A DNA stretch of 64,000 nt, from positions 53,646 to 117,645 of the forward strand of contig NZ_WIAD01000011.1 of the NCBI RefSeq assembly GCF_009618275.1. The letters run 5' to 3'. This stretch comes from Roseimaritima sediminicola. GTDB taxonomy: Bacteria; Planctomycetota; Planctomycetia; Pirellulales; Pirellulaceae. Shown piece by piece: positions 1-8,535 of the stretch; position 1 is the stretch's first letter; each line of letters begins with the position of its first letter. A program made the position numbers and the translations under genes. The notes beneath the pieces were generated by a model, which had not been told where the DNA came from, made no database searches, and saw only the letters and a program-made list of their open reading frames with translations.

Positions 1-1078
<1,078 letters not shown>

Positions 1079-1082
<4 letters not shown>

Positions 1083-2575
1083 AGTTGCGGCCTCCGTCGA
1101 TGATGGTCGGTGGCGTTTTGAAACACGGTGCCGGCTCGCAGCAAGGCGGCTTCGCCCAGCGGTGGAGCTTGCAGTTGCACGCCAAGGGGCAGATTGTTCT
1201 CGTCGTGGCCGGCGGGCAGCGAGATGGCGGGGATCCCGGCCAGGTTCGCGCCGACGGTGAACTGGTCGCAGAGGTACATCTCCAGCGGATCGTCGACCTT
1301 CTCGCCCAGCGGGAAAGCGGGGCCCGGGGTGACGGGGCCGAGCAGCAGGTCGACCTTGCCGAAGGCCGCGTCGTAATCGTCGCGGATCAACCGCCGCACC
1401 TGCAGGGCTTTGGCGTAGTAGCGGTCGGCGTAGCCTTCGCTGAGCGAGTAGGTGCCCAGCATGATGCGGCGTTTGACCTCCGCCCCGAAGCCCTGATCGC
1501 GGCTCTGACAGTAGGTGGCCGTCAGCGGTCCGTGTTGCTGGGCCGCTTCGGCGGCCGGCTGGGCCCGGAAGCCGTAGTGCGCCCCGTCGTAGCGAGACAG
1601 GTTACTGCTGGCCTCACAGGGGGCGATGATGTAATAGGTCGGCACCCAGTACTTGGTCTGGTCGAAGTGCACGTCGACGACCTCGGCACCGGCCGCGGTC
1701 AATACGCCCACGGCGTCCAGCACGGCCTGGCGAGCCGGAGCGGCCAGTCGCTGGTGATCGACGTGTTCGCGGATGAGTCCGATTCGCAGCCCTTTGAGAT
1801 CCGCGGTCGCGGCCGGCGAAACCGCAGCCAGATAATCCTCCACCGGAGCATCCAGCGAAGTGGAATCTCGCGGGTCGAAGCCGGCGAGGTGAGACAGCAG
1901 CAGGGCGTTGTCGGCCACGTCCCAGGCCAACGGTCCGACCTGATCGAGGCTGCTGGCGAAGGCGACCAACCCGTAGCGGCTGACCCGGCCGTAGGTCGGT
2001 TTCAACCCGGTGACGCCGCAGAACGCCGCGGGCTGGCGGATCGAGCCGCCGGTGTCGCTGCCGACGCTGAGCGGGACCACCGAAGCGGCGACCGCGGCGG
2101 CCGCACCGCCACTGCTGCCGCCGGGCGTGCAGGTCGAAGCCCAGGGATTGCGGGTGAGACCGAAGGCGCTGTTCTCGGTGCTGGCCCCCATCGCGAATTC
2201 GTCCATGTTCGTCTTGCCGACCAACAGAGCGTCGGCGGCGCGAAGCTGGGCGACGACCGTGGCGTCGTAGGGCGACCGGAAATTTTCCAGCATCCGCGAC
2301 GAGCACGTCGTGGGCATGTCGGTGGTGCAGAGCACGTCCTTGACGGCGACCGGGATCCCGGCCAACGGTCCCAGCGGCTGGCCCTCGCGTCGCCGCCGGT
2401 CGATCGCTTCGGCCTGCTCGAGCAAGCGTTCATCAGGGCGATAGGTGAAGGCCGCCACGGTGGACTCGGTCGCCGCGGCACGCTCCAAGACGCTGCGGGC
2501 CACGTCGACGGCCGAGAGTTCGCCGCTGGCGAGCAGGGATTGCAGCGTAACGGCCGAATCGAGCGGGATAGTCAT
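1079..2575 (-). CDS. gatA: Aspartyl/glutamyl-tRNA amidotransferase subunit A
   Basis: Glutaminase subunit of GatCAB. It hydrolyses glutamine and passes ammonia to GatB. It has 498 residues, the normal family length. The amidase-signature triad is visible: Lys79 in IPVAVKDVL, Ser154 in the GGSSGG loop and Ser178 in [11 protein letters not shown]. This is the same numbering as in well-studied GatA proteins. The gene starts at ATG 2575 and overlaps gatB downstream by four bases. Its partner gatC lies upstream with rpmB and is separated by about 370 bp of repeat-rich DNA, so gatA-gatB probably has its own promoter within or next to that tract, or depends on read-through. Confidence 0.97.
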
Positions 2576-2943
2576 GAGGTAATCAAATCAAAGAGCGACG
2601 GGGAACAGACGCTGTAGCCGAAGTCGCCAGACTTTGGGCGTTAGAGACGCTGGAGTCTAGGCTTTAGCCGATTTTGTGGGGCAAGTTTTGTGGGCGGCCT
2701 GGGGTGACAACGCTTGGAGGCTGGACTCGGACGAATCAGCTTGGAGGCTGGACTCGGGTGAATCGCCTAAAGGCTAGACTCCAACGATCCAAATTCTGGC
2801 GAATTCGGCTGCGGGACAGGTTATTCCTCACAGGCTGGAAGCCTATACCACTGTTCACAGGCTGGAAGCCTATGCCACTGTTCACAGGCTGGAAGCCTAT
2901 GCCACTGTTCACAGGCTGGAAGCCTATGCCACTGGTGCCCCGG
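2576..2943. repeat. Repeat-rich spacer inside the gat locus
   Basis: No gene is seen here. The stretch contains one dispersed-repeat copy of the type CTGGCGAGTTCGGCTACG (inverted at about 2616-2640, degenerate at about 2797-2817). It also has several copies of the family containing GGCTAGACTCCAAC (about 2647-2790). At 2830-2937 there are four tandem copies of a 27-bp unit built on ACAGGCTGGAAGCCTATGCC. The 27-bp unit contains the small palindrome AGGCT-GGA-AGCCT. The same families occur elsewhere in the window. Confidence 0.85.
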
Positions 2944-3234
2944 CTAGGACGGCAGCACGGGGGGGACGAGGAAGCATTCGTCGTCGGCCAGGGGGGCGTT
3001 GGCCAGCGCCTGCTCGCGCGAGAGCCCGGGCTGGACGACGTCGGCGATCCAGCGGTTATTGACGTCCAGCGCCGTCGTCATCGGCTCGACACCCTCGGTA
3101 TCGAGCTCGGCCAGTTGTTCCACAAAACCCAGGATTCGCTCGAGCTGTGGACCGAGCGTCTGGACCTCCTGGTCGGTCAATTCCAACCGGGCCAGGTAGG
3201 CCAGTTTGCGGATGTCGTCGTCGGAAAACGCCAT
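2944..3234 (-). CDS. gatC: Aspartyl/glutamyl-tRNA amidotransferase subunit C
   Basis: Small subunit that stabilises GatA-GatB. It has 96 residues, normal for the family. Recognisable features are the N-terminal IRKLAYLARLELT, which matches the GatC 'V..LA.LA.L.l' pattern, followed by an acidic helix (FVEQLAELDTEGVEPM) and a C-terminal LSREQALANAPLADDECFLVP. The start lies two bases after the rpmB stop (3237), so it is co-transcribed with rpmB. It is separated from gatA by a repeat tract. Confidence 0.93.
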   Translation of the reverse strand: MAFSDDDIRKLAYLARLELTDQEVQTLGPQLERILGFVEQLAELDTEGVEPMTTALDVNNRWIADVVQPGLSREQALANAPLADDECFLVPPVLPS

Positions 3235-3236
3235 GG

Positions 3237-3515
3237 CTACTTCTTCGCCGGCTTCTTATCACCCAGCTCGAAGGGCTTGACCTTGACGGCCTTCCGGACG
3301 GCTCCGCTGCGGATGCACGAGGTGCAAACACGCATCGTTTTGTTCTGGCCGCCGGGTGTGGTCACATGCACCTTCTGCAGGTTGGGGACGAATTTTCGTC
3401 GCGTGATCCCCGTGATCTTGGTACCGACGCCACCCAGGTACTTGGCTTTACCGCGGGTTTCGACACGATTGCCCATCTGGACTTTCTTGCCGCAGGATTC
3501 GCATTGGCGGGCCAT
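3237..3515 (-). CDS. rpmB: 50S ribosomal protein L28 (bL28)
   Basis: Ribosomal protein bL28, 92 residues. The N-terminus MARQCESCGKKVQMGN carries one CxxC pair, and VRVCTSCIRSG-type sequence near residue 70 (RVCTSCIRSGAV) carries the second, so it is the zinc-binding form. The middle segment with GVGTKITGITRRKFVPNLQKV is typical for L28. The C-terminus has a basic tail. It is followed immediately by gatC, which suggests that growth-linked expression of a ribosomal protein is shared with the tRNA amidotransferase. Confidence 0.95.
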   Translation of the reverse strand: MARQCESCGKKVQMGNRVETRGKAKYLGGVGTKITGITRRKFVPNLQKVHVTTPGGQNKTMRVCTSCIRSGAVRKAVKVKPFELGDKKPAKK

Positions 3516-4065
3516 GAGTGTTCTCCGACGTTCTTACAAACAATAAACGGTGTGGAAGATAGATTCTTATTGGCTTTACAGCGTCACTGCCGCACCGTTG
3601 GGGGCGAGAGCACGCTGGGTTGGGCGAGCAGTTCGAAATCGGTTCGAATTTTTCGAAGCTCAAGAGTATACCGCGATCGACCTCGTGTACAACCGCGGAA
3701 ATCCCGCCATAGCCAGCGGCACCTCAGGCTCGCGTCTGGGCTACCGCATGTCGCCACTGCCGTGACTGCTGCGTCCGAACTTCGCACGCCAACCATAGAG
3801 TCCGTTAGAGTCAGCAAATCTCAAATCGAGCACGAGCACAATTAGATCTCGCTTCTCGCTTCTCGCCACTCGCTTCCTCCAAGCTCTGGCGAGATCAGCT
3901 ACCAACGAACTCATGGGCCGGCCCAACTTCTTTCGCAGAAGACCGAAATTAATTTCCATTTTCGCTCAGCTTCCCGGGGGCGGCTCCCGATAACCCTCAT
4001 AGCTCGCCTGACCGGCACAGTTTGCCAATCCGAGCCAACTGCGTTCAACCGTTGTCATAGAAACC
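3516..4065. other. Intergenic region upstream of rpmB and of the lipoprotein gene
   Basis: This is a divergent intergenic region of 550 bp with no credible gene; short open frames here have unremarkable sequence. It must hold the rpmB promoter (minus) and probably a promoter for the lipoprotein gene (plus). I could not identify convincing -35/-10 boxes. A degenerate copy of the CTGGCGAG repeat family lies at about 3890-3912. Bases 3850-3890 are a simple-sequence stretch rich in TCTCGCT. Confidence 0.5.
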
Positions 4066-4608
4066 ATGCTGCGACCCTTCGCCCACACCCTGCCGCTTGC
4101 CCTCGCCCTGCTGGCGTCCAGCACCGGGTGCACGCTCGTCCAGTCGCCGGGCAAGCGTGCCCTGAGCGACGCGACAGGCTCGCCGCTGGCCGGCAACGCG
4201 TCCCTGGAACAATTGCAGGCGGGTGGATCGACCGAGGTTTTCCAGCGGATCAAACAGGCCAAGAAACAGAATTCGATCGTGCTGCAGATCGAGGGCGACG
4301 CCCAACCGATCCGCGTGCTGCCGCTGCCGCCCGAAGGCAAAACGGTTTACGTCAGCGACCTGCTGGACCAAACCGAAGTCGGGTCGCTGTTTGGCGGCAT
4401 GCAGGTCCGCGTCTTCCGGGACTCGAAAACCCAGATGGACGGCGTGCGGATGGACGTGCAGATGGAAGGCAAAGAGGTCCGTCCCGAGAGCGACTACGCC
4501 CTCCGGCCGGGCGACCGGATCCAGATCCGCAAACACGAAACAACGCTGCTGCAGCGACTGTTCGGGGACATGGTGCCCAAGAACACAGTGCGAGCGATCG
4601 GCGGCTGA
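4066..4608 (+). CDS. Putative lipoprotein with polysaccharide-export-like segment
   Basis: 180-residue protein of unknown function. The N-terminus MLRPFAHTLPLALALLASSTGCTLV is a lipoprotein signal with a lipobox-like end (STGC), so it is probably lipidated at Cys22 and exported. The mature part contains ..VYVSDLLDQTEVGSLFGGMQVRVFR.. and a C-terminal ALRPGDRIQIRK. The latter resembles the 'L.PGD.I.I' segment of SLBB or polysaccharide-export proteins. That similarity is weak and the function is not assigned. It stands alone between divergent rpmB and the tRNA cluster. Dimly repetitive DNA (runs of GAGATTGGAGATT) follows the stop. Confidence 0.7.
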   Translation: MLRPFAHTLPLALALLASSTGCTLVQSPGKRALSDATGSPLAGNASLEQLQAGGSTEVFQRIKQAKKQNSIVLQIEGDAQPIRVLPLPPEGKTVYVSDLLDQTEVGSLFGGMQVRVFRDSKTQMDGVRMDVQMEGKEVRPESDYALRPGDRIQIRKHETTLLQRLFGDMVPKNTVRAIGG

Positions 4609-4696
4609 GAGATCTGAGACTGGAGATTGGAGATTGGAGATTTTGAGGTTTGAGATTTTGACAGCGTAATCGGGGGGGCCCGAGAGCCGGTGGAAA

Positions 4697-4736
4697 ATCG
4701 CTCGCGAGGTAGGTTGCAAACTACCTCGCGAGCGAT
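4697..4736. repeat. Perfect 16-bp inverted repeat (hairpin)
   Basis: The arms ATCGCTCGCGAGGTAG (4697-4712) and its exact complement (4721-4736) flank an 8-base loop GTTGCAAA. No T-run follows on either strand, so it is not a classical intrinsic terminator. It lies between the lipoprotein gene and the tRNA cluster, where a terminator or insulator would make sense. Confidence 0.75.
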
Positions 4737-4806
4737 AGGCATTTGGAGAGAGCCGGCAAATTCGCAGTATTCTGCGAGGAAAACGCCAGAACCGGCAAAT
4801 TCCGGC

Positions 4807-4834
4807 TTGCCGCATTCGGCGGGATCGCTAAACT
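4807..4834 (+). promoter_or_regulatory. Candidate sigma-70 promoter of the tRNA-tuf cluster
   Basis: TTGCCG (4807-4812) is followed after 16 bp by TAAACT (4829-4834). It would start transcription about 50 nt before tRNA-Thr(UGU). The match is moderate only, and the call leans on its position just upstream of the tRNA genes. Confidence 0.3.
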
Positions 4835-4892
4835 CTGCCCTTCTCTTGCCTCACATGGCGTGGCGAACACGCGGTTGTGAAGCGAGGGATTG

Positions 4893-4965
4893 GCCAGCGT
4901 AGCTCAGTTGGCAGAGCAGCTGATTTGTAATCAGCAGGTCGTGGGTTCGAACCCCTCCGCTGGCT
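4893..4965 (+). tRNA. tRNA-Thr (anticodon UGU)
   Basis: 73 nt. The acceptor arms GCCAGCG and CGCTGGC pair fully. The D-arm GCTCAGTTGGCAGAGC, the anticodon stem GCTGA/TCAGC with loop TTTGTAA (anticodon TGT) and the T-loop GGTTCGAACC are all present. CCA is not encoded. It is first in a Thr-Tyr-Gly-Thr-tuf cluster. Confidence 0.96.
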
Positions 4966-5116
4966 CTGTCGAGGGCTGTCGAGTGTCCACGTTTTTTTGC
5001 TTCGGCGGGCTTAGGCCGGCTTGCAAAAGACGGGGTCAAGCAGGCACAATTCGAAACAACCCAAAGCGGTTTGCCGTTGCTTGTTCGTCTGACGAGAGGC
5101 GGCGAGGCTGTTTTGC

Positions 5117-5198
5117 GGGGGGTTGCCCGAGTGGTTAAAGGGGGCGGACTGTAAATCCGCTGACATTGTCTACATAGGTTCGAATCCTATACCCCCCA
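5117..5198 (+). tRNA. tRNA-Tyr (anticodon GUA)
   Basis: 82-nt class II tRNA with a long variable arm. The acceptor GGGGGGT pairs with ACCCCCC. The anticodon stem GCGGA/TCCGC encloses CTGTAAA (anticodon GTA). The T-arm carries GGTTCGAATCC. It is the second tRNA of the cluster. Confidence 0.96.
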
Positions 5199-5306
5199 TT
5201 TTTGTTGCTTGGCAGCTGCTCGTTTTTTTTGAGCAAGTGTCGAGCGGTGCCGTGGCCCGGTCGGCGGGAGCCAGCGATGGTTCACGCGTGAGGATGCCGG
5301 GTCGAC

Positions 5307-5377
5307 GCGGGTGTAGCTCAATGGTAGAGCAGCAGCCTTCCAAGCTGAATACGAGGGTTCGATTCCCTTCACCCGCT
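5307..5377 (+). tRNA. tRNA-Gly (anticodon UCC)
   Basis: 71 nt. The acceptor GCGGGTG pairs with CACCCGC. The D-arm GCTCAATGGTAGAGC is typical of tRNA-Gly, the anticodon loop CTTCCAA gives TCC, and the T-loop is GGTTCGATTCC. It is third in the cluster. Confidence 0.96.
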
Positions 5378-5381
5378 TTTC

Positions 5382-5454
5382 GCTGTTGTAGCTCAGTTGG
5401 TAGAGCACATCCTTGGTAAGGATGAGGTCATGGGTTCAAGTCCCATCAACAGCT
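5382..5454 (+). tRNA. tRNA-Thr (anticodon GGU)
   Basis: 73 nt, starting only 5 nt after tRNA-Gly. The acceptor GCTGTTG pairs with CAACAGC. The anticodon stem CATCC/GGATG encloses TTGGTAA (anticodon GGT), and the T-loop is GGTTCAAGTCC. It is directly upstream of tuf. Confidence 0.96.
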
Positions 5455-5596
5455 CTTTTTTCCGTTTTTTGTGTTAACTGGCGCGGCCGCGGTTTTTTCG
5501 GTTGACGTTGCGGTGTGAAAGCAGCGCGAGAGAACGTGCGGATGTCGCGGGGCGTTCCCGTTCGGCAAGCCAGTCAGATGGTTGCAGGTGAAAACA

Positions 5597-6793
5597 ATGG
5601 CTAAGGCAACTTTCGAGCGTACCAAACCACACGTCAACGTGGGAACGATCGGTCACATTGACCATGGTAAAACGACCACCACTGGAGCGATTCTGGCTGT
5701 GCAAGCCGCCAAGGGTCTTGCCGAAGCTAAGAATTATTCGGATATCGCCAAAGGCGGTACCGTCCGTGACCAGACCAAGACCGTGACGATCGCCGTGGCT
5801 CACGTCGAGTACGAGACGGACACCCGTCACTACGCTCACATCGACTGCCCCGGCCACGCCGACTTTATCAAGAACATGATCACCGGTGCCGCCCAGATGG
5901 ACGGTGCGATCCTGGTGGTCAGCGCCGCCGACGGCCCGATGCCGCAGACCAAAGAGCACGTCCTGTTGGCTCGCCAGGTCGGCGTGCCCTACATCGTTGT
6001 GTTCCTGAACAAGTGCGACCTGGTCGACGACGAAGAGCTGTTGGAACTGGTCGAACTGGAAGCTCGCGAACTGCTGAGCAAGTACGACTTCCCCGGCGAC
6101 GACCTGCCGGTCGTCCGCGGCAGTGCTCTGCCGGCCTACAACAATCCTTCGGATCCCGAAGCCAGCAAGTGCATCAGCGAGCTGATGGACGCCCTGGACA
6201 GCTACATCCCCGAGCCCAAGCGGGAAGAAGACAAGCCGTTCCTGATGGCCATCGAGGACGTGTTCTCGATCGAAGGTCGTGGAACCGTGGCCACGGGTCG
6301 TATCGAGCGTGGCGTGATCAAAGTTGGCGAAGAAGTCGCCATCGTGGGTCTGGCCGAAGAGCCCGTGAAGACCACCTGCACGGGTGTGGAAATGTTCCGC
6401 AAGGAACTGGGCATCGGCAAAGCGGGCGACAACGTCGGCTGCCTGCTGCGTGGCGTCAAGCGTGACGACATCCAGCGTGGCCAGGTGCTGGCCAAGCCGG
6501 GCAGCATCACCCCGCACACCAAGTTCGAAGCCGAAGTTTACTGCTTGAGCAAAGACGAAGGTGGCCGCCACACGCCCTTCTTCAGCGGTTACCGCCCGCA
6601 GTTCTACTTCCGCACGACCGACGTGACCGGCACGGCCAACTTGATCGACGCCGAAATGTGCATGCCTGGCGACAACGTCAAGGTTTCGGTCGAATTGCAC
6701 AAGCCGATCGCTATGGACGACGGTGTCCGCTTCGCCATTCGCGAAGGCGGCCGCACGGTGGGTTCGGGCGTGGTTTCGAAGATCGTCGAGTAA
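5597..6793 (+). CDS. tuf: Elongation factor Tu
   Basis: EF-Tu, the GTPase that delivers aminoacyl-tRNA to the ribosome; 398 residues, full length. The G1 loop GHIDHGKTT, the G2/G3 region with [22 protein letters not shown] (key residues DCPGH), NKCD (G4) and the SAL-type G5 are all visible, followed by domains 2 and 3. The start is ATG 5597 ([20 protein letters not shown]). An in-frame start 15 nt upstream would add only five non-conserved residues. The arrangement tRNA-Thr-Tyr-Gly-Thr-tuf matches the thrU-tyrU-glyT-thrT-tufB operon of E. coli, so the unit is an ancient conserved operon. Codon use is strongly biased, as expected for a highly expressed gene. Confidence 0.98.
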   Translation: MAKATFERTKPHVNVGTIGHIDHGKTTTTGAILAVQAAKGLAEAKNYSDIAKGGTVRDQTKTVTIAVAHVEYETDTRHYAHIDCPGHADFIKNMITGAAQMDGAILVVSAADGPMPQTKEHVLLARQVGVPYIVVFLNKCDLVDDEELLELVELEARELLSKYDFPGDDLPVVRGSALPAYNNPSDPEASKCISELMDALDSYIPEPKREEDKPFLMAIEDVFSIEGRGTVATGRIERGVIKVGEEVAIVGLAEEPVKTTCTGVEMFRKELGIGKAGDNVGCLLRGVKRDDIQRGQVLAKPGSITPHTKFEAEVYCLSKDEGGRHTPFFSGYRPQFYFRTTDVTGTANLIDAEMCMPGDNVKVSVELHKPIAMDDGVRFAIREGGRTVGSGVVSKIVE

Positions 6794-6866
6794 TCGACGG
6801 CTTTGACAAGTCAGGCCTTTTGTCGAGCGACGCAAAGCGTGTCGCTTCGGGCCATGCCTCGCCTTG

Positions 6867-6899
6867 GGTTCCGCAAACGGTTTTGTGCCTTGCGGAACC
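6867..6899 (+). repeat. Inverted repeat after tuf
   Basis: GGTTCCGCAA (6867-6876) and TTGCGGAACC (6890-6899) form a 10-bp stem with a 13-nt loop and no T-run. It could be a transcript-processing or pausing structure between tuf and the tRNA-Trp-secE-nusG segment. Confidence 0.5.
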
Positions 6900-6919
6900 G
6901 GCCGGGCAGAGCGTATAAA
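6890..6919 (+). promoter_or_regulatory. Candidate promoter for tRNA-Trp-secE-nusG
   Basis: TTGCGG (6890-6895), an 18-bp spacer and TATAAA (6914-6919). The -10 is a good match and the -35 is weak. The -35 overlaps the right arm of the hairpin at 6867-6899. It would give a leader of about 65 nt before tRNA-Trp. Confidence 0.4.
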
Positions 6920-6944
6920 AGGCAGACCAGATGAATCCTGATGC

Positions 6945-6980
6945 CAAGCCGGACGCCGCTGCGGGTGCCGGCTTGTTATT
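6945..6980 (+). terminator. Possible weak intrinsic terminator after tuf
   Basis: CAAGCCGG (6945-6952) and CCGGCTTG (6968-6975) form an 8-bp stem followed by TTATTTGG. The T-tract is poor. It lies 15 bp before tRNA-Trp. Confidence 0.3.
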
Positions 6981-6990
6981 TGGACGTTCC

Positions 6991-7063
6991 AGGGGTGTAG
7001 CTCAATTGGCAGAGCACTGGTTTCCAAAACCAGCGGTTGCGAGTTCAAGTCCCGCCGCCCCTG
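6991..7063 (+). tRNA. tRNA-Trp (anticodon CCA)
   Basis: 73 nt. The acceptor AGGGGTG pairs with CGCCCCT (one G-T pair). The anticodon stem CTGGT/ACCAG encloses TTCCAAA (anticodon CCA), and the T-loop is GAGTTCAAGTC. It sits between tuf and secE, a common bacterial location. Confidence 0.96.
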
Positions 7064-7105
7064 CTTAGATTTCTAATTCATTCGTTCTCCCAGGAGACAG
7101 GATCG

Positions 7106-7549
7106 TTGTCCAGGGAAGTTGCCAGCACACAATCATCCACCAAGCCGCTGATGTCGGAAATGATGTCGGCGGGTGTGTATAAACGCAATCAAGGCCGGCT
7201 GGTTCGCCAGTTGACCTGCCTAACCGTGTGGGTGGTGATCGCACTCGGTTGCTGGCGACTGTACGAAACCCTCAAAGGCGACGAGCGGGCTTGGTTGGTG
7301 CTGGGCGTGCCCGGAGCCCTGCTGTTGGTCGGTTTGTGGGTCGGTTACCGCCTGGTCAACTGGCCGCGCTTCGCCGATTTCTTGATCGCGGTCGAAGCCG
7401 AGATGAACAAGGTCTCGTGGCCCAGCAAGACCGAAATGATCCGCTCCTCGGTTGTCGTGATCTTCACCATCTTCTTTCTGGCCATCGCCCTGTTTGGCTT
7501 TGATCTCGCCTGGCAGTGGATGTTCGAACAGCTCGGCGTCGCTGCCTAG
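7106..7549 (+). CDS. secE: Preprotein translocase subunit SecE
   Basis: Essential membrane subunit of the SecYEG channel. The conserved SecE segment is near the C-terminus: NKVSWPSKTEMIRSS, followed by the last hydrophobic helix (VVVIFTIFFLAIALFGF). Two further hydrophobic segments precede it, so this is a three-helix SecE of E. coli type. The frame is open back into tRNA-Trp, so the start must lie after 7063. TTG 7106 has an AGGAG about 10 nt upstream and gives 147 residues. ATG 7151 (MSEMMSAGVYK) has no obvious ribosome site but starts nearer the conserved part. I prefer 7106 slightly. nusG follows after about 50 bp. Confidence 0.88.
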   Translation: MSREVASTQSSTKPLMSEMMSAGVYKRNQGRLVRQLTCLTVWVVIALGCWRLYETLKGDERAWLVLGVPGALLLVGLWVGYRLVNWPRFADFLIAVEAEMNKVSWPSKTEMIRSSVVVIFTIFFLAIALFGFDLAWQWMFEQLGVAA

Positions 7550-7600
7550 CAAGCGGCCGCCCGCCCGCGTTTTATCTATTCCCACAAGGTCTCTGCAATC

Positions 7601-8362
7601 GTGTCCGACACCGACGCCACCGATAAACCCGACGACGAACGCGCCGAGCTGGAAGAGGCGGTAGGCGAAAACGCCGGCGCCGAGGATGCGGATACCGGCA
7701 CCGACGAAGTCCGGGAGGAAATCGAAGCGGGTGAAGCCGAGGCTAGCGTCGATGAAGCGGCTGCGGAGGAAGCGGCGGGAGCGCAGCAAGCGGCGACGAC
7801 CGAGGATGCCGAGCCGGAATCGGAGATGGATTGGTACATCCTGAAGGTCGCTTTCAACCGCGAAGATTCCATCCGCGATGCGCTCGAGAAGCGGGTCAAG
7901 ATGGAAGGCATGGAAGAATACTTCGGCGAGATCGTGGTCCCCACCGAAGATGTGGTCGAGTTCACGCGAGCCGGCAAGCGGCGCGTCACCAAACGCAAGC
8001 TGCTGCCCGGTTACCTGATGGTCAACATGCTGATCAATGACGACAGCTGGTTTCTGGTTCGCGAAACGTCCGGCATCAGCGACTTCACCGGGGCGGCCGG
8101 CAAACCGATGCCGATGGACCCGGCCGACATCGATCGCTTCATCAAGAAGCCGAAAGAGGATGACGAGGAAGACGCGCCGATGAAGACGGCGATTCCCTTC
8201 AAGCCCGGCGACCGGGTCCGCGTCAAGGAAGGCAACTTCCAGAACCAGGAAGGCGAAGTCGACTCGATCGACGAAGCCAATGGCCGCGTGACCGTGATCA
8301 TCAATATCTTCGACCGCAGTGTGCCCATGGAATTGGACCACTGGCAGATCGAAGATCTCTAG
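7601..8362 (+). CDS. nusG: Transcription termination/antitermination protein NusG
   Basis: NusG binds RNA polymerase and links it to Rho or the ribosome. The NGN domain starts at about residue 76 (DWYILKVAFNREDS) and contains the family signature KLLPGYLMVNM. The KOW domain is at the C-terminus (PFKPGDRVRVKEGNFQ). The 253 residues are about 75 more than the usual ~180. The excess is an N-terminal extension that is almost purely acidic and alanine-rich and probably disordered. The start is GTG 7601; a later start at M77 (MDWYILK) would give a normal-sized protein, but the extension keeps frame and codon bias. No rplK follows; the next gene is convergent. Confidence 0.93.
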   Translation: MSDTDATDKPDDERAELEEAVGENAGAEDADTGTDEVREEIEAGEAEASVDEAAAEEAAGAQQAATTEDAEPESEMDWYILKVAFNREDSIRDALEKRVKMEGMEEYFGEIVVPTEDVVEFTRAGKRRVTKRKLLPGYLMVNMLINDDSWFLVRETSGISDFTGAAGKPMPMDPADIDRFIKKPKEDDEEDAPMKTAIPFKPGDRVRVKEGNFQNQEGEVDSIDEANGRVTVIINIFDRSVPMELDHWQIEDL

Positions 8363-8508
8363 AAAAACGTCGCCGACCTGGGCTTGGCATCCCAGGCTTT
8401 CAACGGTCGTTGCTTCGCAACTGGCAATCGTCCCCAGAGCAGCTCGGCTGTCCCCAGCCGAGACCGGGCGCGAGCCGCACTGAATCGCGAAGCGATGGTG
8501 GTCGATAG

Positions 8509-8528
8509 CCTCGGATGCCAATCCGAGG
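8509..8528. terminator. Hairpin between convergent nusG and radical SAM gene
   Basis: CCTCGGAT (8509-8516), loop GCCA, ATCCGAGG (8521-8528): a perfect 8-bp stem at the meeting point of two convergent genes. No clear T-run, so a terminator role is inferred from position. A separate copy of the CTCGGCTG/CAGCCGAG dispersed palindrome lies at about 8439-8461. Confidence 0.4.
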
Positions 8529-8535
8529 TAGACGG

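Noticed and set aside
3741..3959. 72-codon minus-strand ORF upstream of rpmB
   Set aside because: It includes part of a dispersed repeat, has no recognisable pattern and no ribosome site.
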